Shown piece after piece: positions 11,077 through 21,870 of a DNA stretch of 64,000 bases. The notes beneath the pieces are model-generated. The model ran no database searches and was not told the origin of the DNA. It saw nothing but the letters and a program-made list of their open reading frames with translations. This DNA is from Pilatotrama ljubarskyi (taxonomy: Eukaryota; Basidiomycota; Agaricomycetes; Polyporales; Polyporaceae): contig MU277670.1 in assembly GCA_022385805.1 (NCBI GenBank), positions 461,819 through 525,818 on the forward strand. The letters are read 5' to 3'. A program made the position numbers and the translations under genes. Position 1 is the first letter of the stretch. Each line of letters starts with the position of its first letter.

Positions 11077-13164
11077 TCAGAGGGCGACGTCCGATAGCCC
11101 GGCGACCTCGATGACGCCACCGACGAGGTGCAGGCTGCCGGCGACGAGGACGTCGACTTCCTTCTCCCCGGAGGCGTTGAGCCGCCGGACGACGTTCACT
11201 GCGTGCTCGATCGAAGGCAGGACGTGGATCTTCTCTTTCGGGAACGTCGGTGCAAGGGAGGACCACGCGTCGGCCAGTTCGTGCTGGGTCTTCAGGTGCG
11301 CGAGGTCGGCCTCTGGGATGGCCAGCGTGGTCAAGTCTGTGCAGCCGCAATACGGGATGAGCGTGCTTCTGAATATGACGATAGAAGGTGGTTACGTACC
11401 GCCCTTGAAACCGCCGTCTGCGTAGGTGACGTTCGCACAGAACACGACCTCATCGAAGAGCGCAGCCGGATCGCCCTCGCGTCCGTGCGTCTTGAGCAGC
11501 TCAGCCGCACCCTTCAGCATCGCGCCAAGGAACGAGCTGCCGGAGCGTCCGCTCGTGCAGTTGAACATCAACACGCGCGACCGCTTCTCGCTTCACGCCA
11601 GAGGGAACACGGCATCGGCATCATGCTGGACACTCTAACTGGACCGGGAGAACTCACAAATCTTCCGGCGACCTGAGCGCAGCATCTGGGCTGACGTACC
11701 ACTGCATGCAGCACTGCAGGCTCTCTAGCGTGTGCGCTCCGTCGAGGAACCAGGTCGTGTGCACGTGTGCAGGGTCTACGACGGTTTGGCAGCGTCCCGG
11801 CCATTTCGTCGCCTTCAAACCCTCGACGAAGGACGGGGGCAGGTCGTCCTCAATGCTCTCGGACGTTTTCAGAGTGAGGAACTTCTTGGCGAGGTGTACG
11901 GCCAGGGTCGCGTTCTGGTACTGATGGCTTCCGGCGAGACCTAGTGGATTGTGAGCATGGGATGCTTGAAGAGGTTTCCTCTAGTACATACCGAGTTTGA
12001 GATCCGAGAGTCCCGGGATGGATGGTACGACGAGGAACTCGGACGCCTGGAGGTGGTTCGATGAGCAATCAGAGAAGGGCGCGTATCGGCTCGTACCTTC
12101 AACTCTTGTGCCTGTTCCTCGAGTACTGCCATGCCTTCCTCGGGTTGTTCGACTGTTAGGGCAGGTACACCTTCCTGCCGCCGAGCAAGCGCAGTCAGCA
12201 GCCGGACGTAGACGCACAAAGACATGACAATACCTTGAAGATGCCGGCTTTTTGCCATGCAATCTCTTTCAGCGTCTTGCCGAGGATAGAGGTGTGATCC
12301 AAACCGAGGGCGGTGATTCCGGTGACGATCGGTTTGGGTACGATATTGGTACTATCGTACCTCCCGCCTACGCCGACTTCGAGGATCGTCGCGTCTACCT
12401 GCTCTACGCGTGAGTCTCCACAGCGCAAGGTCTCGCGCTAGTTGTGCACGCGTACTTTCAACTCAAGGAATGTGTGGAACGCGAGCAGCGTGATGAAGCG
12501 GAAGTAACCGGGCATCAGAGGGGTCTGAGGGTTGGCAGTCTATCGCGACATGAGCCGGGGCGGAGTAGGACACGCGAAGTGCAACGACCTTGGTGTTCTG
12601 CTTGAGCTTGTCCCATACTTCGAAGAAGTACTTCGTGAACAACTCCTCGGATATTGGTGCGCCATTGATACGGATGCGTTCGCGGACCGCGACCAGGTGC
12701 GGCGAGGTATACAAGCCTTTCGGCTGGTCAGCCTTTATCTAACACAGTGGGGAGCGGACTTACCGACTTTCCAGTCTGGCCGTGCGCGGCGGATTATCGA
12801 GTCCGTGAAAGCGGACGTCGAGCCTTTGCCCTTGGTGCCAGTGATATGTACCACGTTCAGCTTGTTCAAGTCGGACGTCTATCGCTTGCCATTACGATGA
12901 GGCCAATCAAAACAGCATAGGAAAGAGACTTGCGCTGTACCCTATTCTACCGAGATACTCAACCATCTCGGGAATGGCGAACTGGCTGAGCCGTCCGCCC
13001 GAGGCGCGGACGGCTTCGAGTGTGGCTGCATTGGACTGGAGGGAGTTGAGGTGGTCGACTGCTTCGCGGTATGTCCTGGTCGCCATCGTCCTCCTGAAGA
13101 GTGCCGGAAGGGATAGGGTATGTACAGAAAGATGGCGGGACGATAAGGAGGAGAGGAGGGACAT
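11077..13164 (-). CDS. FPGS: Folylpolyglutamate synthase (tetrahydrofolate synthase)
   Basis: FPGS adds gamma-glutamates to folates, retaining them in cytosol and mitochondria. Diagnostic sequence: [19 protein letters not shown] near the start, a P-loop [16 protein letters not shown] around 12840, then [44 protein letters not shown] and [11 protein letters not shown], all hallmark Mur-ligase/FPGS motifs. The C-terminus reads [20 protein letters not shown]. Several short introns split the gene. Two in-frame ATGs lie at the 5' end: 13164 ([18 protein letters not shown]..) and 13086 ([10 protein letters not shown]). The segment between them has R, H, S and L and no acidic residue, like a mitochondrial presequence. 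I used the upstream start. The gene is divergent from a mitochondrial PPR-like gene, about 200 bp away. Confidence 0.9.
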
Positions 13165-13361
13165 CAAGCTAGGGCATTCCCGCGCGGTGGTTTTGGCTGC
13201 TTGAGCTTTCGCGCGTCCCGCGTCGAAGTCATACAGTACACCGGCGCTTCTCACAAAATGCTCGTGTAAGCGCCCGTTGCAGACAGCCGCTTGTGCTGCA
13301 GTCGAGTCGTCTCTTCAACTCGACCACCGTCTCCCCCGACGCCGTCCTCGCCAAGTTCCTC

Positions 13362-15311
13362 ATGCTCCGCAATGCTCGCTCCTCGTTGACCGCCGTGGCA
13401 CGCAGGCTTGAGCCTGCTTCGTCAACCCTGCGATTCGCCTCAACTACGCCCACCGAGAAGGCTTCCTCGTCTTCCGAACCCCTACCGCCTCCTGCGCGCA
13501 CTCGTGACGCGTCCAGCTCCCGCAACACGCTTCCCCGCAAGCAGTTCAGATCAAAACACTTCAAAGTCTCTGAGAATGCCGGACAGCAAAGGCCCAAGCG
13601 CCTTCTGAAGCCATACGAGGTGTCAGGTCGGATCATCAAGATGTGCTCAGAGGGTAAACTGGAAGAAGCATACGAGTACCTGCAGAACCTCCCGCTTGAC
13701 GCGCAGAATACCGCCGTCTGGAATACCCTTATTCAACAAGCTGGCGAAGCGAAGCGATTCCGCATGGGTTACTTGATCTATATCGAGGTGAGCGCTTCAC
13801 TCCCTTTTGCTTGTCTTAATCTGACATGTCGTGTACAGATGAAGCGGCGTGGCTTCAAAGCCAACTCTTCTACTTACGCGACCCTCATGAGCATGTTCCT
13901 CAAAGTGGACTCATGGAGAGACCGCGGAAAGCTGCTTCTCTGCGTACACAAGGTCTACGACAGCTACATGGAGTACATGGCGGCGGTCAAGGAGCATAAT
14001 CCGCAAAGCCCGGAGCTCAGCACAGTCCCGATCAATGCGTACATCCAGGTCATCGGCAAGGCCGGTCAACACCAGCGCGCGTTTGACGTTTACAATGCGC
14101 TCGACGAAGAGGGACCATTGGCCCCCGACCGTATAACGTACACGAACATGTTCCGGGGGATCTACTTGCGCGGCTCCGTCGCCGGAGAGGACGAACAGTC
14201 GCAGAAACTCAGAGAGCGCGCCGCCTCCGATGCACGTCTCATCTGGCGGCACGTTCAGAAGCGGGTCGAAGCCGGCGCGAACCTCGTCGACGGTGTCCTC
14301 ATCTCCCGAGTAGTGCAGGCGCTCGCCATAGGCAGGCCGGCCGACCACATTGTCGCCTTCGATATTATCCGTGACTATGTCGGGCTCGCCAGGCCTGGCG
14401 AGACCGCGCCTCCACCCAGGGTAGCCCTCAGTTCGCCCCTCCTCCAGGACATCCTCTGGCTCTGCAACAAGGCGCAGAAGTACCGCCTCTGCACGCACTT
14501 CGTCCAGCAAGTCATGGAGAAAAATCCGGAGATTCTCGACCGCGGTCACTTCGACCACGTCATGACCGCGTACGGCTCCTTGAGCGCTCTGGGCTCGCCT
14601 ACCGAGCCCGCGCGCGCGCTGCAGATGCTAGAGTGGATGCTCGAGCGCGAGCTGACCTCTAAGGACGGCTTCCGGATCCGGCCGGGCCTGCCGACGTTCA
14701 CGCTCGTGCTCGTCGTGTGCTGGCGCGCGAAGGACTGGGAGAGCGCACTGCGCACATTCGAAATCATGTCTGGCTACCGCGCGGCGGACTTTGCGGACGG
14801 CGCGACGCGCACGCCGCAGATGACGCCGCGCTCGCAGGGCCGGAACATCATGCCCGATGCGGCGGCCCTCTCGTGCCTCGTGCGCACCGCGCTCGAGAGC
14901 GGCGACGAGGCGGCGATGCGGCAGTGCGCGCGGATCGTACGGCACCTCGGCGTCGGGCAGGTGTTCGTCGCGAAGGACGCGGGCCCGGAGTCGCGGGGCG
15001 AGCGCACAGGCGTGCGATTCGAGAAGGACCAGGCATTCTACGCGCACAAGGCGGCGCGCGCGCTCGTCGAGCTCGTTGACGTGCTCGTGCCGAAGAGGAC
15101 GGAGGGCTCGGCGCCGCTGACGGCGGAGCAGCGCGAGTGGACGGAGCTGCGCTCGGAGGCGCGCTCGTTCCTCATCGCGCAGCGCGAGCATCGGCCGAAG
15201 GGCACGCCGCAGATGGAGGAGCAGCCGTTGGGGAGCGCGGCGGGCCTGGCGGCGATGGATAACGACGTGGAGTGGCAGCGCATACACCGGGAGCAGAAGA
15301 GTGCGAGGTAG
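13362..15311 (+). CDS. Mitochondrial pentatricopeptide-repeat-like protein
   Basis: The ATG at 13362 opens MLRNARSSLTAVARRLEPAS, a good mitochondrial targeting sequence rich in R, S and A without acidic residues. The body shows helix-turn-helix repeats of the PPR kind: WNTLIQQAGEAKRFRMGYLI, then MKRRGFKANSSTYATLMSMF, INAYIQVIGKAGQHQRAFDV and PDRITYTNMFRGIYLRG. Later comes PTFTLVLVVCWRAKDWESAL. PPR proteins of fungi bind mitochondrial transcripts and help their maturation or translation. One intron is clear at 13788-13838 (51 nt, GTGAGC..ACAG); it is a multiple of three without stops. The upstream frame is open further but lacks a better ATG. The last 500 bases are very GC-rich at third codon positions. 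The target RNA cannot be told from the sequence. Confidence 0.8.
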   Translation: MLRNARSSLTAVARRLEPASSTLRFASTTPTEKASSSSEPLPPPARTRDASSSRNTLPRKQFRSKHFKVSENAGQQRPKRLLKPYEVSGRIIKMCSEGKLEEAYEYLQNLPLDAQNTAVWNTLIQQAGEAKRFRMGYLIYIEVSASLPFACLNLTCRVQMKRRGFKANSSTYATLMSMFLKVDSWRDRGKLLLCVHKVYDSYMEYMAAVKEHNPQSPELSTVPINAYIQVIGKAGQHQRAFDVYNALDEEGPLAPDRITYTNMFRGIYLRGSVAGEDEQSQKLRERAASDARLIWRHVQKRVEAGANLVDGVLISRVVQALAIGRPADHIVAFDIIRDYVGLARPGETAPPPRVALSSPLLQDILWLCNKAQKYRLCTHFVQQVMEKNPEILDRGHFDHVMTAYGSLSALGSPTEPARALQMLEWMLERELTSKDGFRIRPGLPTFTLVLVVCWRAKDWESALRTFEIMSGYRAADFADGATRTPQMTPRSQGRNIMPDAAALSCLVRTALESGDEAAMRQCARIVRHLGVGQVFVAKDAGPESRGERTGVRFEKDQAFYAHKAARALVELVDVLVPKRTEGSAPLTAEQREWTELRSEARSFLIAQREHRPKGTPQMEEQPLGSAAGLAAMDNDVEWQRIHREQKSAR

Positions 15312-15771
15312 TGCTGTCTTGTGGTCCTCGCATTGTACACTCAGTTCATACAATCCCACCTTAATACTGGACTTCTTTGCCTTTTGAGACGGCAGCAGTG
15401 TGCGCTCGTTCCACTCGATGATGTCGATCGTTGAAACCCGGAGGCGGTCAGATGTCTGCGTGTGCTGCTCTTCCGCGCGGGGGTATGAGGGCCGGAGGGT
15501 ATGTCGAGTCCATATTCCAAGCGTGTGTATATGTAAGTGCGTCAGAAAGGCGAGCAGCACCGTGCCCGAGTATACTACCAAGTAAGAGAGGAGTCCGTTT
15601 CGTCATCGACAGAGCAACACAACAGGAGAAGACAGTCACAAGAAGCAGTAAGTGAGTAAGGCCATGAGAGCGCAACCGACCAACCACCCTCCACCCTCCA
15701 CCCCATCCATCCCCACACCCGATACGCGTCGTCGTATTCGCAGTCGTAGCACGACCAAACCCGGCGAGAAC
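15312..15771. other. Intergenic, convergent 3' ends
   Basis: This 460-bp gap lies between the 3' ends of the PPR-like gene and the aspartic protease gene. It shows no credible coding frame, repeat or RNA gene; it should hold both 3' UTRs. Confidence 0.5.
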
Positions 15772-18064
15772 CTACGCCACCGATTTTGGCCGCTCCGCCA
15801 AACTCGACCCCGCGCGCAGCCCGCCCTCGCCGAAGCCCGGTTTCGAGAACGCCGGCGTGGGCGGCACGAACGTATCCTCGGTAAGGGCCATCGACACGGG
15901 TTGGTACACATGCGCCTCGCCCGCGCCCGGAATATTGAGCCCGAACGACGACGTGCGCTGGAGGGGCATGGGGCTCGCGCGGCCTGGCGTGCGCCGCGCG
16001 CGGGCGCGGTTCCGGCGGCGGCAGAGGTACCAGATGCCCGCGCCGGCGAGGACGGCGATGACGAGCGCGTTGAGCGCCATCACCGCGAGCATCGCGGGGA
16101 AGTACCCCTGGAGCTTGTTGAGCGTGTCCGCGAGCTCGTCTGAGAGCTGGACGGTCGTCCCGGAGGAGCTGGGGGAGGAAGAGGAGGCGGCGGAGGAGAC
16201 GTTCTGAGCGTTGTAGGTGATGTTGCCGGCGGGCGTGCCGCCGCGCGCGGCGTGGAACTCTTTAGATGCCTTGTTGGGGTCCACCAATGCGAGGAGCTGC
16301 ATGTAAGGATTGCCCATGTTTCCGGAGCTGTCGAAGTCGCCGAAGTCGTAGACGGAGTAGAGCGAGCGCATCACGTTGTCGCCGATGAGCCAGTCGCTGG
16401 AGATTGCAAGCCCGGACTCAGCATGAAGGAATGCGGAAGTAATTACTTGGTATGGTACTCACAACTGGCCGCTTCCGACGGAGACGGTTTGAGGGACGAA
16501 GGAGCCGACACATGTGCTGTTGTCGCTCAAGCTCTTGGGCGTAACGTCGATAGGGTGAATAGGGTACACGCTCGATCTGAGAGCAACCAGACATTAGTTC
16601 CCCCGCCTAAGATAAAGAGAACCAATGAATGAAGTGAACGTACCCAAACTGGAGGGCGACGTCCACCTCCGCGTCGCAAGGTACGACCCACTGGCCCAGG
16701 GTTGGGCTATAGGACGCTCCCTGGATATTCCCGTACATCGCGTCGCACACCTCCTTGGGGGCATATCTAAGGGCACAGAGCGCGTCAATACCACGCGAAG
16801 CCAGGACCGTGTAGGAGCACGGACGTGTAGGAGGTGCCGCTGTCAAGCATAACGACCGCTTTCCCTGACGGTGTGTTGGCGACCGTACTGGTGAGCGAGA
16901 CGGCGCTCTGGCCGACGAGGAAGGCATCGAGCAGAACCGTCCACCGTGTTGGGTCGCTCTCGGGGAAGGTAGGGATCTTCGGGCTGTTCGCAACGTCCTT
17001 GTAGTCCTCGTCGTACTCGCCTGCCCAATCCACCTCGCATCACTATCCTGTCCCGAACCTCAGACGGAGAAACGCACCTATGGAGAACGACCCCTCGACG
17101 TCCCCACTGTCCTCTGTCGTCCGTTGGAGCGCGAACGCGATGAAGTTCGGCTCCTGCGGGTTGTCCGCGAAGAGATTGTAGAGCAGGCTCTTGCCGTCGG
17201 ACTTGCCCGCGCCCTTGAGCGCGGCATCGACGCTGGAGAGCTTTGTGAAGCCGAGCCCGAGGATGCCGTTCACGCCATAGGAGAGGATGGGGTTCGAGGC
17301 TTCGGAGGCGTCGATGAAGGCTTGGTTGGGCACGGTGATGCTAGAAGGCGGGGACCGTTGGTTACGGGCGCGTACAAACAAGAACGTTCAGGCTTACTCT
17401 GCGAACTCGACGGTGGTGTAGGATATATGGCCGAACGTTGACCCAATGCCATACTGCAGGACATTCGGTTACAGGCGAAGACCGGGCGTAGCGAGGGGAG
17501 ACTTACTGTTACATTCAGCGTCAATGCCTGAACGGAGCGACAGGTCATCATGGGGGCACGCGATGTGGACAGGGACGTGGACTCACTGTCTGATTAGTGT
17601 GAGGTAGAGGCGAGGAAGCTCCCTTGACCCAAAGGTCGGAGGAACCGGTATCCAGTTGCAAAGGGTATTCTGAACGCGGGGGGTGAGCGGACCTGCGGGG
17701 CCAGGCTAGCACGGGGGCACGTACCGGTACCTCCTACAGTGACCTGCACTCCCCGTGAGACTGGGCGACATCGGTAGACGACGAGGCACTCACATTGGCG
17801 ATATACAGCAGGTCGTGAAATGAGCTACACGACAGGTTCAGTCTTCGGGCACTCTAGCTCCGTTACGTGGTGCTCCCACCTCAAGTCAACATCGGAGTCG
17901 TCAGCGCCGGACGTCGCAGCAAGAATGGGACGCCTGAAGGGGGCCTTGCCGGACCTCTTGTGGGCGGCATTGTTCGGACGCTTGCGCTGTGTGACGGAGA
18001 TTTTTGCCGCGTCGGAGAGGGAGCCGGAGAGAAGGAGGGCGAGCGCGAGCGCGTAGGGCCGCAT
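15772..18064 (-). CDS. Membrane-anchored pepsin-like aspartic protease (family A1)
   Basis: The start at 18064 gives the signal peptide MRPYALALALLLSGSLSDA. A short basic propeptide follows. The first catalytic loop is LQLDTGSSDLWVKG near 17660-17610, and the second is VVMLDSGTSYTS near 16860-16820, so both active-site Asp motifs (DTG, DSG) are intact. Between them lie FGHISYTTVEFA, GVNGILGLGF and NFIAFALQR, typical of the pepsin fold. After the catalytic domain comes a Ser/Thr-rich stalk, one transmembrane helix (AVMALNALVIAVLAGAGIWY), then a basic CRRRNRARARR stop-transfer and a cytosolic tail of about 75 residues with S/T/P motifs. This layout resembles fungal membrane-bound aspartyl proteases. 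The substrate is unknown. About seven introns; the gene is divergent from HOT across a long promoter. Confidence 0.88.
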
Positions 18065-18583
18065 GACGAGCAAGCAAGGGAGAAGAAGGGAAAGAACGGC
18101 TGAAGGAGTGTGGGCGGGTAGGGACCGAGGGGAGGAGGAGGGAGGAGGACAGCCCTGGGGAGGGGAGTACTGTCCGGGGGAGAGACACAAGGAGAGTGCT
18201 GGAGGAGGAGAGGGAGCGGGTGGCAACTGTACATAGCATGGGCTGATCAGATCCAGGGCCCCGGCCGGCGCATCGCAAGGCTCTCTTGTTCCTCCATCTC
18301 CGTCTCTTCTCTTCCCCCCCTCCTCCTTCTACATCTCCTTCGTCGTTGGTAAGGCCTCCCAATCATCTCTTATATTCACCCTCGCTCTCAGACCTTTACC
18401 CTACGAGCACTATGTACACCCACCGATGAGCTGTCGGGCCACATGTACACATCGCCTTGGAGCGGGAAGTCTTCAAGTTCAATCATTCCTGCGCCTCGTC
18501 AACGATTCTCCCAATCACCGCTGTGCCTTCTTGTGATCGGCCTCTGCTCTCGCGAGCTTCAGATGGACGCGCAGCCACCGTCC

Positions 18584-18631
18584 GGTATGTACACGGTACA
18601 CGGTACATAACGTACATAACGTACATGTACG
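18584..18631. repeat. Short GTACA/GTACAT tandem repeat
   Basis: The sequence reads as successive near-copies of GGTACAC, GGTACATAAC and GTACATAAC, ending GTACATGTAC. Six GTAC tetranucleotides fall in under 50 bases. Because GTAC is self-complementary, the block can also form hairpins. It lies in the divergent promoter and is not in a gene. Confidence 0.6.
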
Positions 18632-19303
18632 AGGCGCGCCTGGATCCGCTAAAGATACGGTGCCTGCCATGTACAGTCGGGGATCGGAGCTGAGCACGTC
18701 GCTCAGGTAGCTTATAGCATTGTGTCGTTGCAGCTAGGGAGCACGGCCGGAAGTTGCGAAAGTGTCGCAAACCCCTCACGAGGTAATCATGCCAAGTCCC
18801 GGCTCCTGCACTGGGATTATTCACTTCCGAGGCCGTGTCAGGCATACACTCTACACTGAGGTCTACAGCAGCAGTCATACAGTACGTAACGGTCCCTTGT
18901 GCTTCGCTGACTGAATACCCTCATGATGTAGGCTGGCTTCAAGTGGATGAAGCGGTGATGTACTGACAGTGTCGAGGTTCTCCAGCATCGTCACTGGTGT
19001 CTGAGCAGCTTCACATCGAGAAGTCGGGTCGAGTATGAGTCGAGCACAGTGAAGTAACGGACGAGTAGGCTGCATCGAGCATTCCGTCTGCAGCAAGAAC
19101 CATCGTCTCCCTCTTCAGCGTGCTGAAACCCCAACGCTCTGCCAGCCAGACCTGGCGTCTGCGTGTGCCGGACCGGGGGACAGCGTCTGGAGGCGCGCGA
19201 TAGACGCGATCACACGACTCGTGATCGTGTTGCTCGTGACCCCGCCGACGGCGGACGGGCGTCGGCCTTCCCCACCCCCGCTTCCCTCGCCTCCCCGCCC
19301 GAA

Positions 19304-19309
19304 TATAAA
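19304..19309 (+). promoter_or_regulatory. TATA box of HOT
   Basis: TATAAA in the context GAATATAAATGC, 46 bp upstream of the HOT start codon in a CT-rich promoter, a usual position for a fungal core promoter. Confidence 0.5.
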
Positions 19310-19354
19310 TGCCCCTCCCCGCGGTCCAGCGTCTGCCCCCTAGCCCTGCTCGCC

Positions 19355-21449
19355 ATGTCCTCCACCGCCGCCTCCAGGAACGTCATCAGGCGCCTCATCA
19401 ACGCTGCCCAGCATACGGCATGTCCGTGCCATGGCTGCCGGACTGGCGGTGCGCACAACCCCATACACGCCCTCCAGCAGATGAGGAAGTATGCGACTCC
19501 GGTGGAGTCTCTGCCGGTTGAGAAGGAGTATGCGTTTGAGGTACGTTCACAAGTCTATGCTATGATGGTACAGTGACTGAGCTTGAGAGCATAGGTCGCG
19601 GCAGCCAACCTCCGTTTCGGCGAGGGTGTGACCCGCGAAGTGGGCATGGACTTCAAGAACATGAACGCTCGCAAGGTGCGACCGCACCAGCTTGCACGTT
19701 GATGAACCCCATTGACCACCGATCCCAGGTCGCAGTCTTCACTGATCCAAACATCGCTCGCCTGCCCCCGGCCAAGATGGTATGCTTGCCCAAGCTCTCC
19801 GAGGATTGGTACTCATTCCATAGTGCTAGGCGATCGCTTCTCTCGAGTCCCAGCAGGACCTGCCGTTCGTAGTGTACGACCGCGTCGTTGCAGAGCCCAC
19901 CGAAGCTAGCTGGCGAGACGCGATTGCGTGGGCTAGGAAGGAGGACTGCAGCCACTTCCTTGCGTGAGCTCCCACTAGCCTATCATTTGAGACAGCTTTA
20001 CTGAGAGTTGGCGGTAGCGTTGGAGGCGGAAGTGTGATGGATACTGCAAAGGCGGCCAACCTGTAAGCTCGTTCGATGCGTCTGCCCTCGAGAGACGTGC
20101 TCAGTTGGGATTGCTCCAGTTTCACCGTCTACAAGGATGCGGACCTCTTCGACTTCATCAATGCACCGGTGGGCAAGGGCCTGCCTATCAAGGAGAAGCT
20201 GCGCCCATTGATTGCAGGTATGTTCGCCGTGCCGATCGTCTAAGACTCTTTACTCAAACTCGTGCTTGGGTCCAGTTCCGACCACGGCCGGTACTGGGTC
20301 GGAGACGACTGGAACTGCCATTCTCGACATCACCTCTATGGCGTTCAAGACAGGTATCGCCAACCGTGCTATGAAGCCTGTGCTCGGTATCGTCGATACG
20401 CTCAACACCAGGACCTGCTCAAGGGGTGCGTAGCTTCATGTCTACAAGTTGAACGTGCTCTGACAGAGGATGTAGAGTTGCACATCAGCGCTGGTCTCGA
20501 CGTCTTGTTCCATAGTTTGGAGAGTTATACTGCTATCCCGTGAGCCCCTCCAATCCCGCTCTTCCTTGCCCAGCACTGACTAACGCAATGGTGCAGGTAC
20601 ACGGAGCGCACTCCGCGGCCCTCAAACCCCATACTGCGGCCTGCCTACCAGGGTAGCAACCCTGTCGCGGATATCTTCTCCATGTGGGCATTGCGCACGA
20701 CCGTCAAACACCTCCCGCGGATCTCGAAGAACCCGGATAACCACGAGTCCTTGTCGCAGATGATGTGCGTCTGATCCACCCTTCGTCAGTCCGGCGTCGT
20801 TGACATTCCTTTGCAGGCTCGCAGCTTCCTTCGCGGGTATTGGCTTCGGTAACGCTGGCGTGCATCTGTGCCATGGTATCAGCTATCCTGTGAGTCGAGC
20901 ATGGCCAATCCTCGCACAATAGCCTGTATTGCTAACACGACTGTCAGATATCCGGCTTGAATAAGAAGGGTCCCCAGTACAAATACCCTGGCTACAACGT
21001 CGACCACCCCATCATCCCCCACGGCGTCACGTAAGTGCTCTACCTCTGCCTTACCTCTCGCCTTCACTGAGCCTCACCCCGCATCATCCAGCGTCGCGCT
21101 CCCCGCCCCCGCCGTCTTCCAATTCACAGCGCCCTCCTCGCCCGACCGCCACCGCGAGGCGCTCGCGATCTTCCACGGCACGGAGGTGACGGACCCCTCG
21201 ATCAACGCGATCCCGGACAACGCGATCGGGGCGCACCTCTACGAGGCGATCGCGCGCTTCCTCGACGGCCTGGGGGTGCCGCGCGGGCTCAAGGCCGTCG
21301 GGTACTCGAAGAAGGACATCCCGGCGCTCGTGGACGGGACGATCCCGCAGCGCCGGGTGTTGGATCTCGCGCCGGGCGTGGGGGATGTCGCGGGCGAGGA
21401 TGGGAGAGAGCATTTGACGCGCATCATTGAGAACTCGATGGAGTACTAG
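19355..21449 (+). CDS. HOT: Hydroxyacid-oxoacid transhydrogenase, mitochondrial (ADHFE1-like)
   Basis: An iron-dependent (group III) alcohol dehydrogenase family enzyme. HOT oxidises 4-hydroxybutyrate to succinic semialdehyde while reducing 2-oxoglutarate to D-2-hydroxyglutarate. The N-terminus [20 protein letters not shown] is a mitochondrial presequence. Then follow [49 protein letters not shown], the nucleotide-binding [51 protein letters not shown]1-type [18 protein letters not shown], and [16 protein letters not shown] with metal-binding His. The C-terminus matches too ([19 protein letters not shown]). Length is about that of animal ADHFE1. About ten short introns split the gene. A TATA box sits 46 bp upstream. 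HIS6 follows on the same strand. Confidence 0.93.
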
Positions 21450-21870
21450 GTGGGTTTGCTTGGTTGGGCTTCGCGAGCCACTGTCGTGGCAGCGAAGAGT
21501 TGGGTATGCGCGGGTCGGGCCAATGGTTGTATAGGAGGGAGGATTCGCTTGTATGATAGCGTCAATGGGTCATGTATATATAGCGCTGTGCTTTGGTTAT
21601 TCTGCAAACAGCTAATTATCGATGCCAGGTGGTCGCCCTGATAGTACGTGGGCTTCAATATGACATGCGCTAGGCGGGTTACGCGACTGAAGAGTATCCG
21701 ACTAGCTAATAACGTACGTGCTGCCAGGAGTTCACGTTTATGACTCGCAGATCGCGTCGATGATCGACGCGTCGCGTCTCGCGTACATATCGGCGTCATA
21801 ACTTTGCACCGCTCTATCAATCGCGTCGATCCTGCTTCCTTTACTTTAGAGCCGCTGCATCTCGGAGAAG
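21450..21870. other. Intergenic HOT-HIS6
   Basis: This 421-bp gap holds the HOT 3' UTR and HIS6 promoter. It contains TGACTC at 21741-21746, a dyad at 21754-21770 (8-bp arms GCGTCGAT/ATCGACGC, 1-nt spacer) and ACGCGT at 21767-21772. No gene is seen. Confidence 0.5.
21741..21746 (+). promoter_or_regulatory. Gcn4/CPC1-like TGACTC upstream of HIS6
   Basis: TGACTC lies 125-130 bp upstream of the HIS6 start. TGACTC(A) is the core bound by Gcn4/CPC1 bZIP factors, which induce amino acid biosynthesis genes on starvation. The last base here is G, not the preferred A, so the call is tentative. Confidence 0.3.

Larger units (their letters stand above)
18065..19354. other. Long divergent intergenic region (aspartic protease / HOT)
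   Basis: This 1.29-kb stretch contains no frame I can defend as coding. The protease side is purine-rich on the plus strand (long GGAGG and GAAGG runs at 18115-18225). A short GTACA-type tandem repeat lies at 18584-18631. A TATA box for HOT is at 19304-19309. An unannotated non-coding RNA or short gene cannot be excluded. Confidence 0.4.

Noticed and set aside
13165..13254. Upstream extension of the FPGS frame to 13254
   Set aside because: The first codon there is GTG, not ATG; the first true ATG is at 13164.
14628..15581. 317-codon minus-strand frame
   Set aside because: Very Arg/Leu-rich and antisense to the GC-rich end of the PPR-like gene; a shadow.
18483..18878. 131-codon minus-strand frame in the protease/HOT intergenic region
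   Set aside because: It includes the GTACA repeat translated as a YVMYVMYR-like run and shows no conserved motif.
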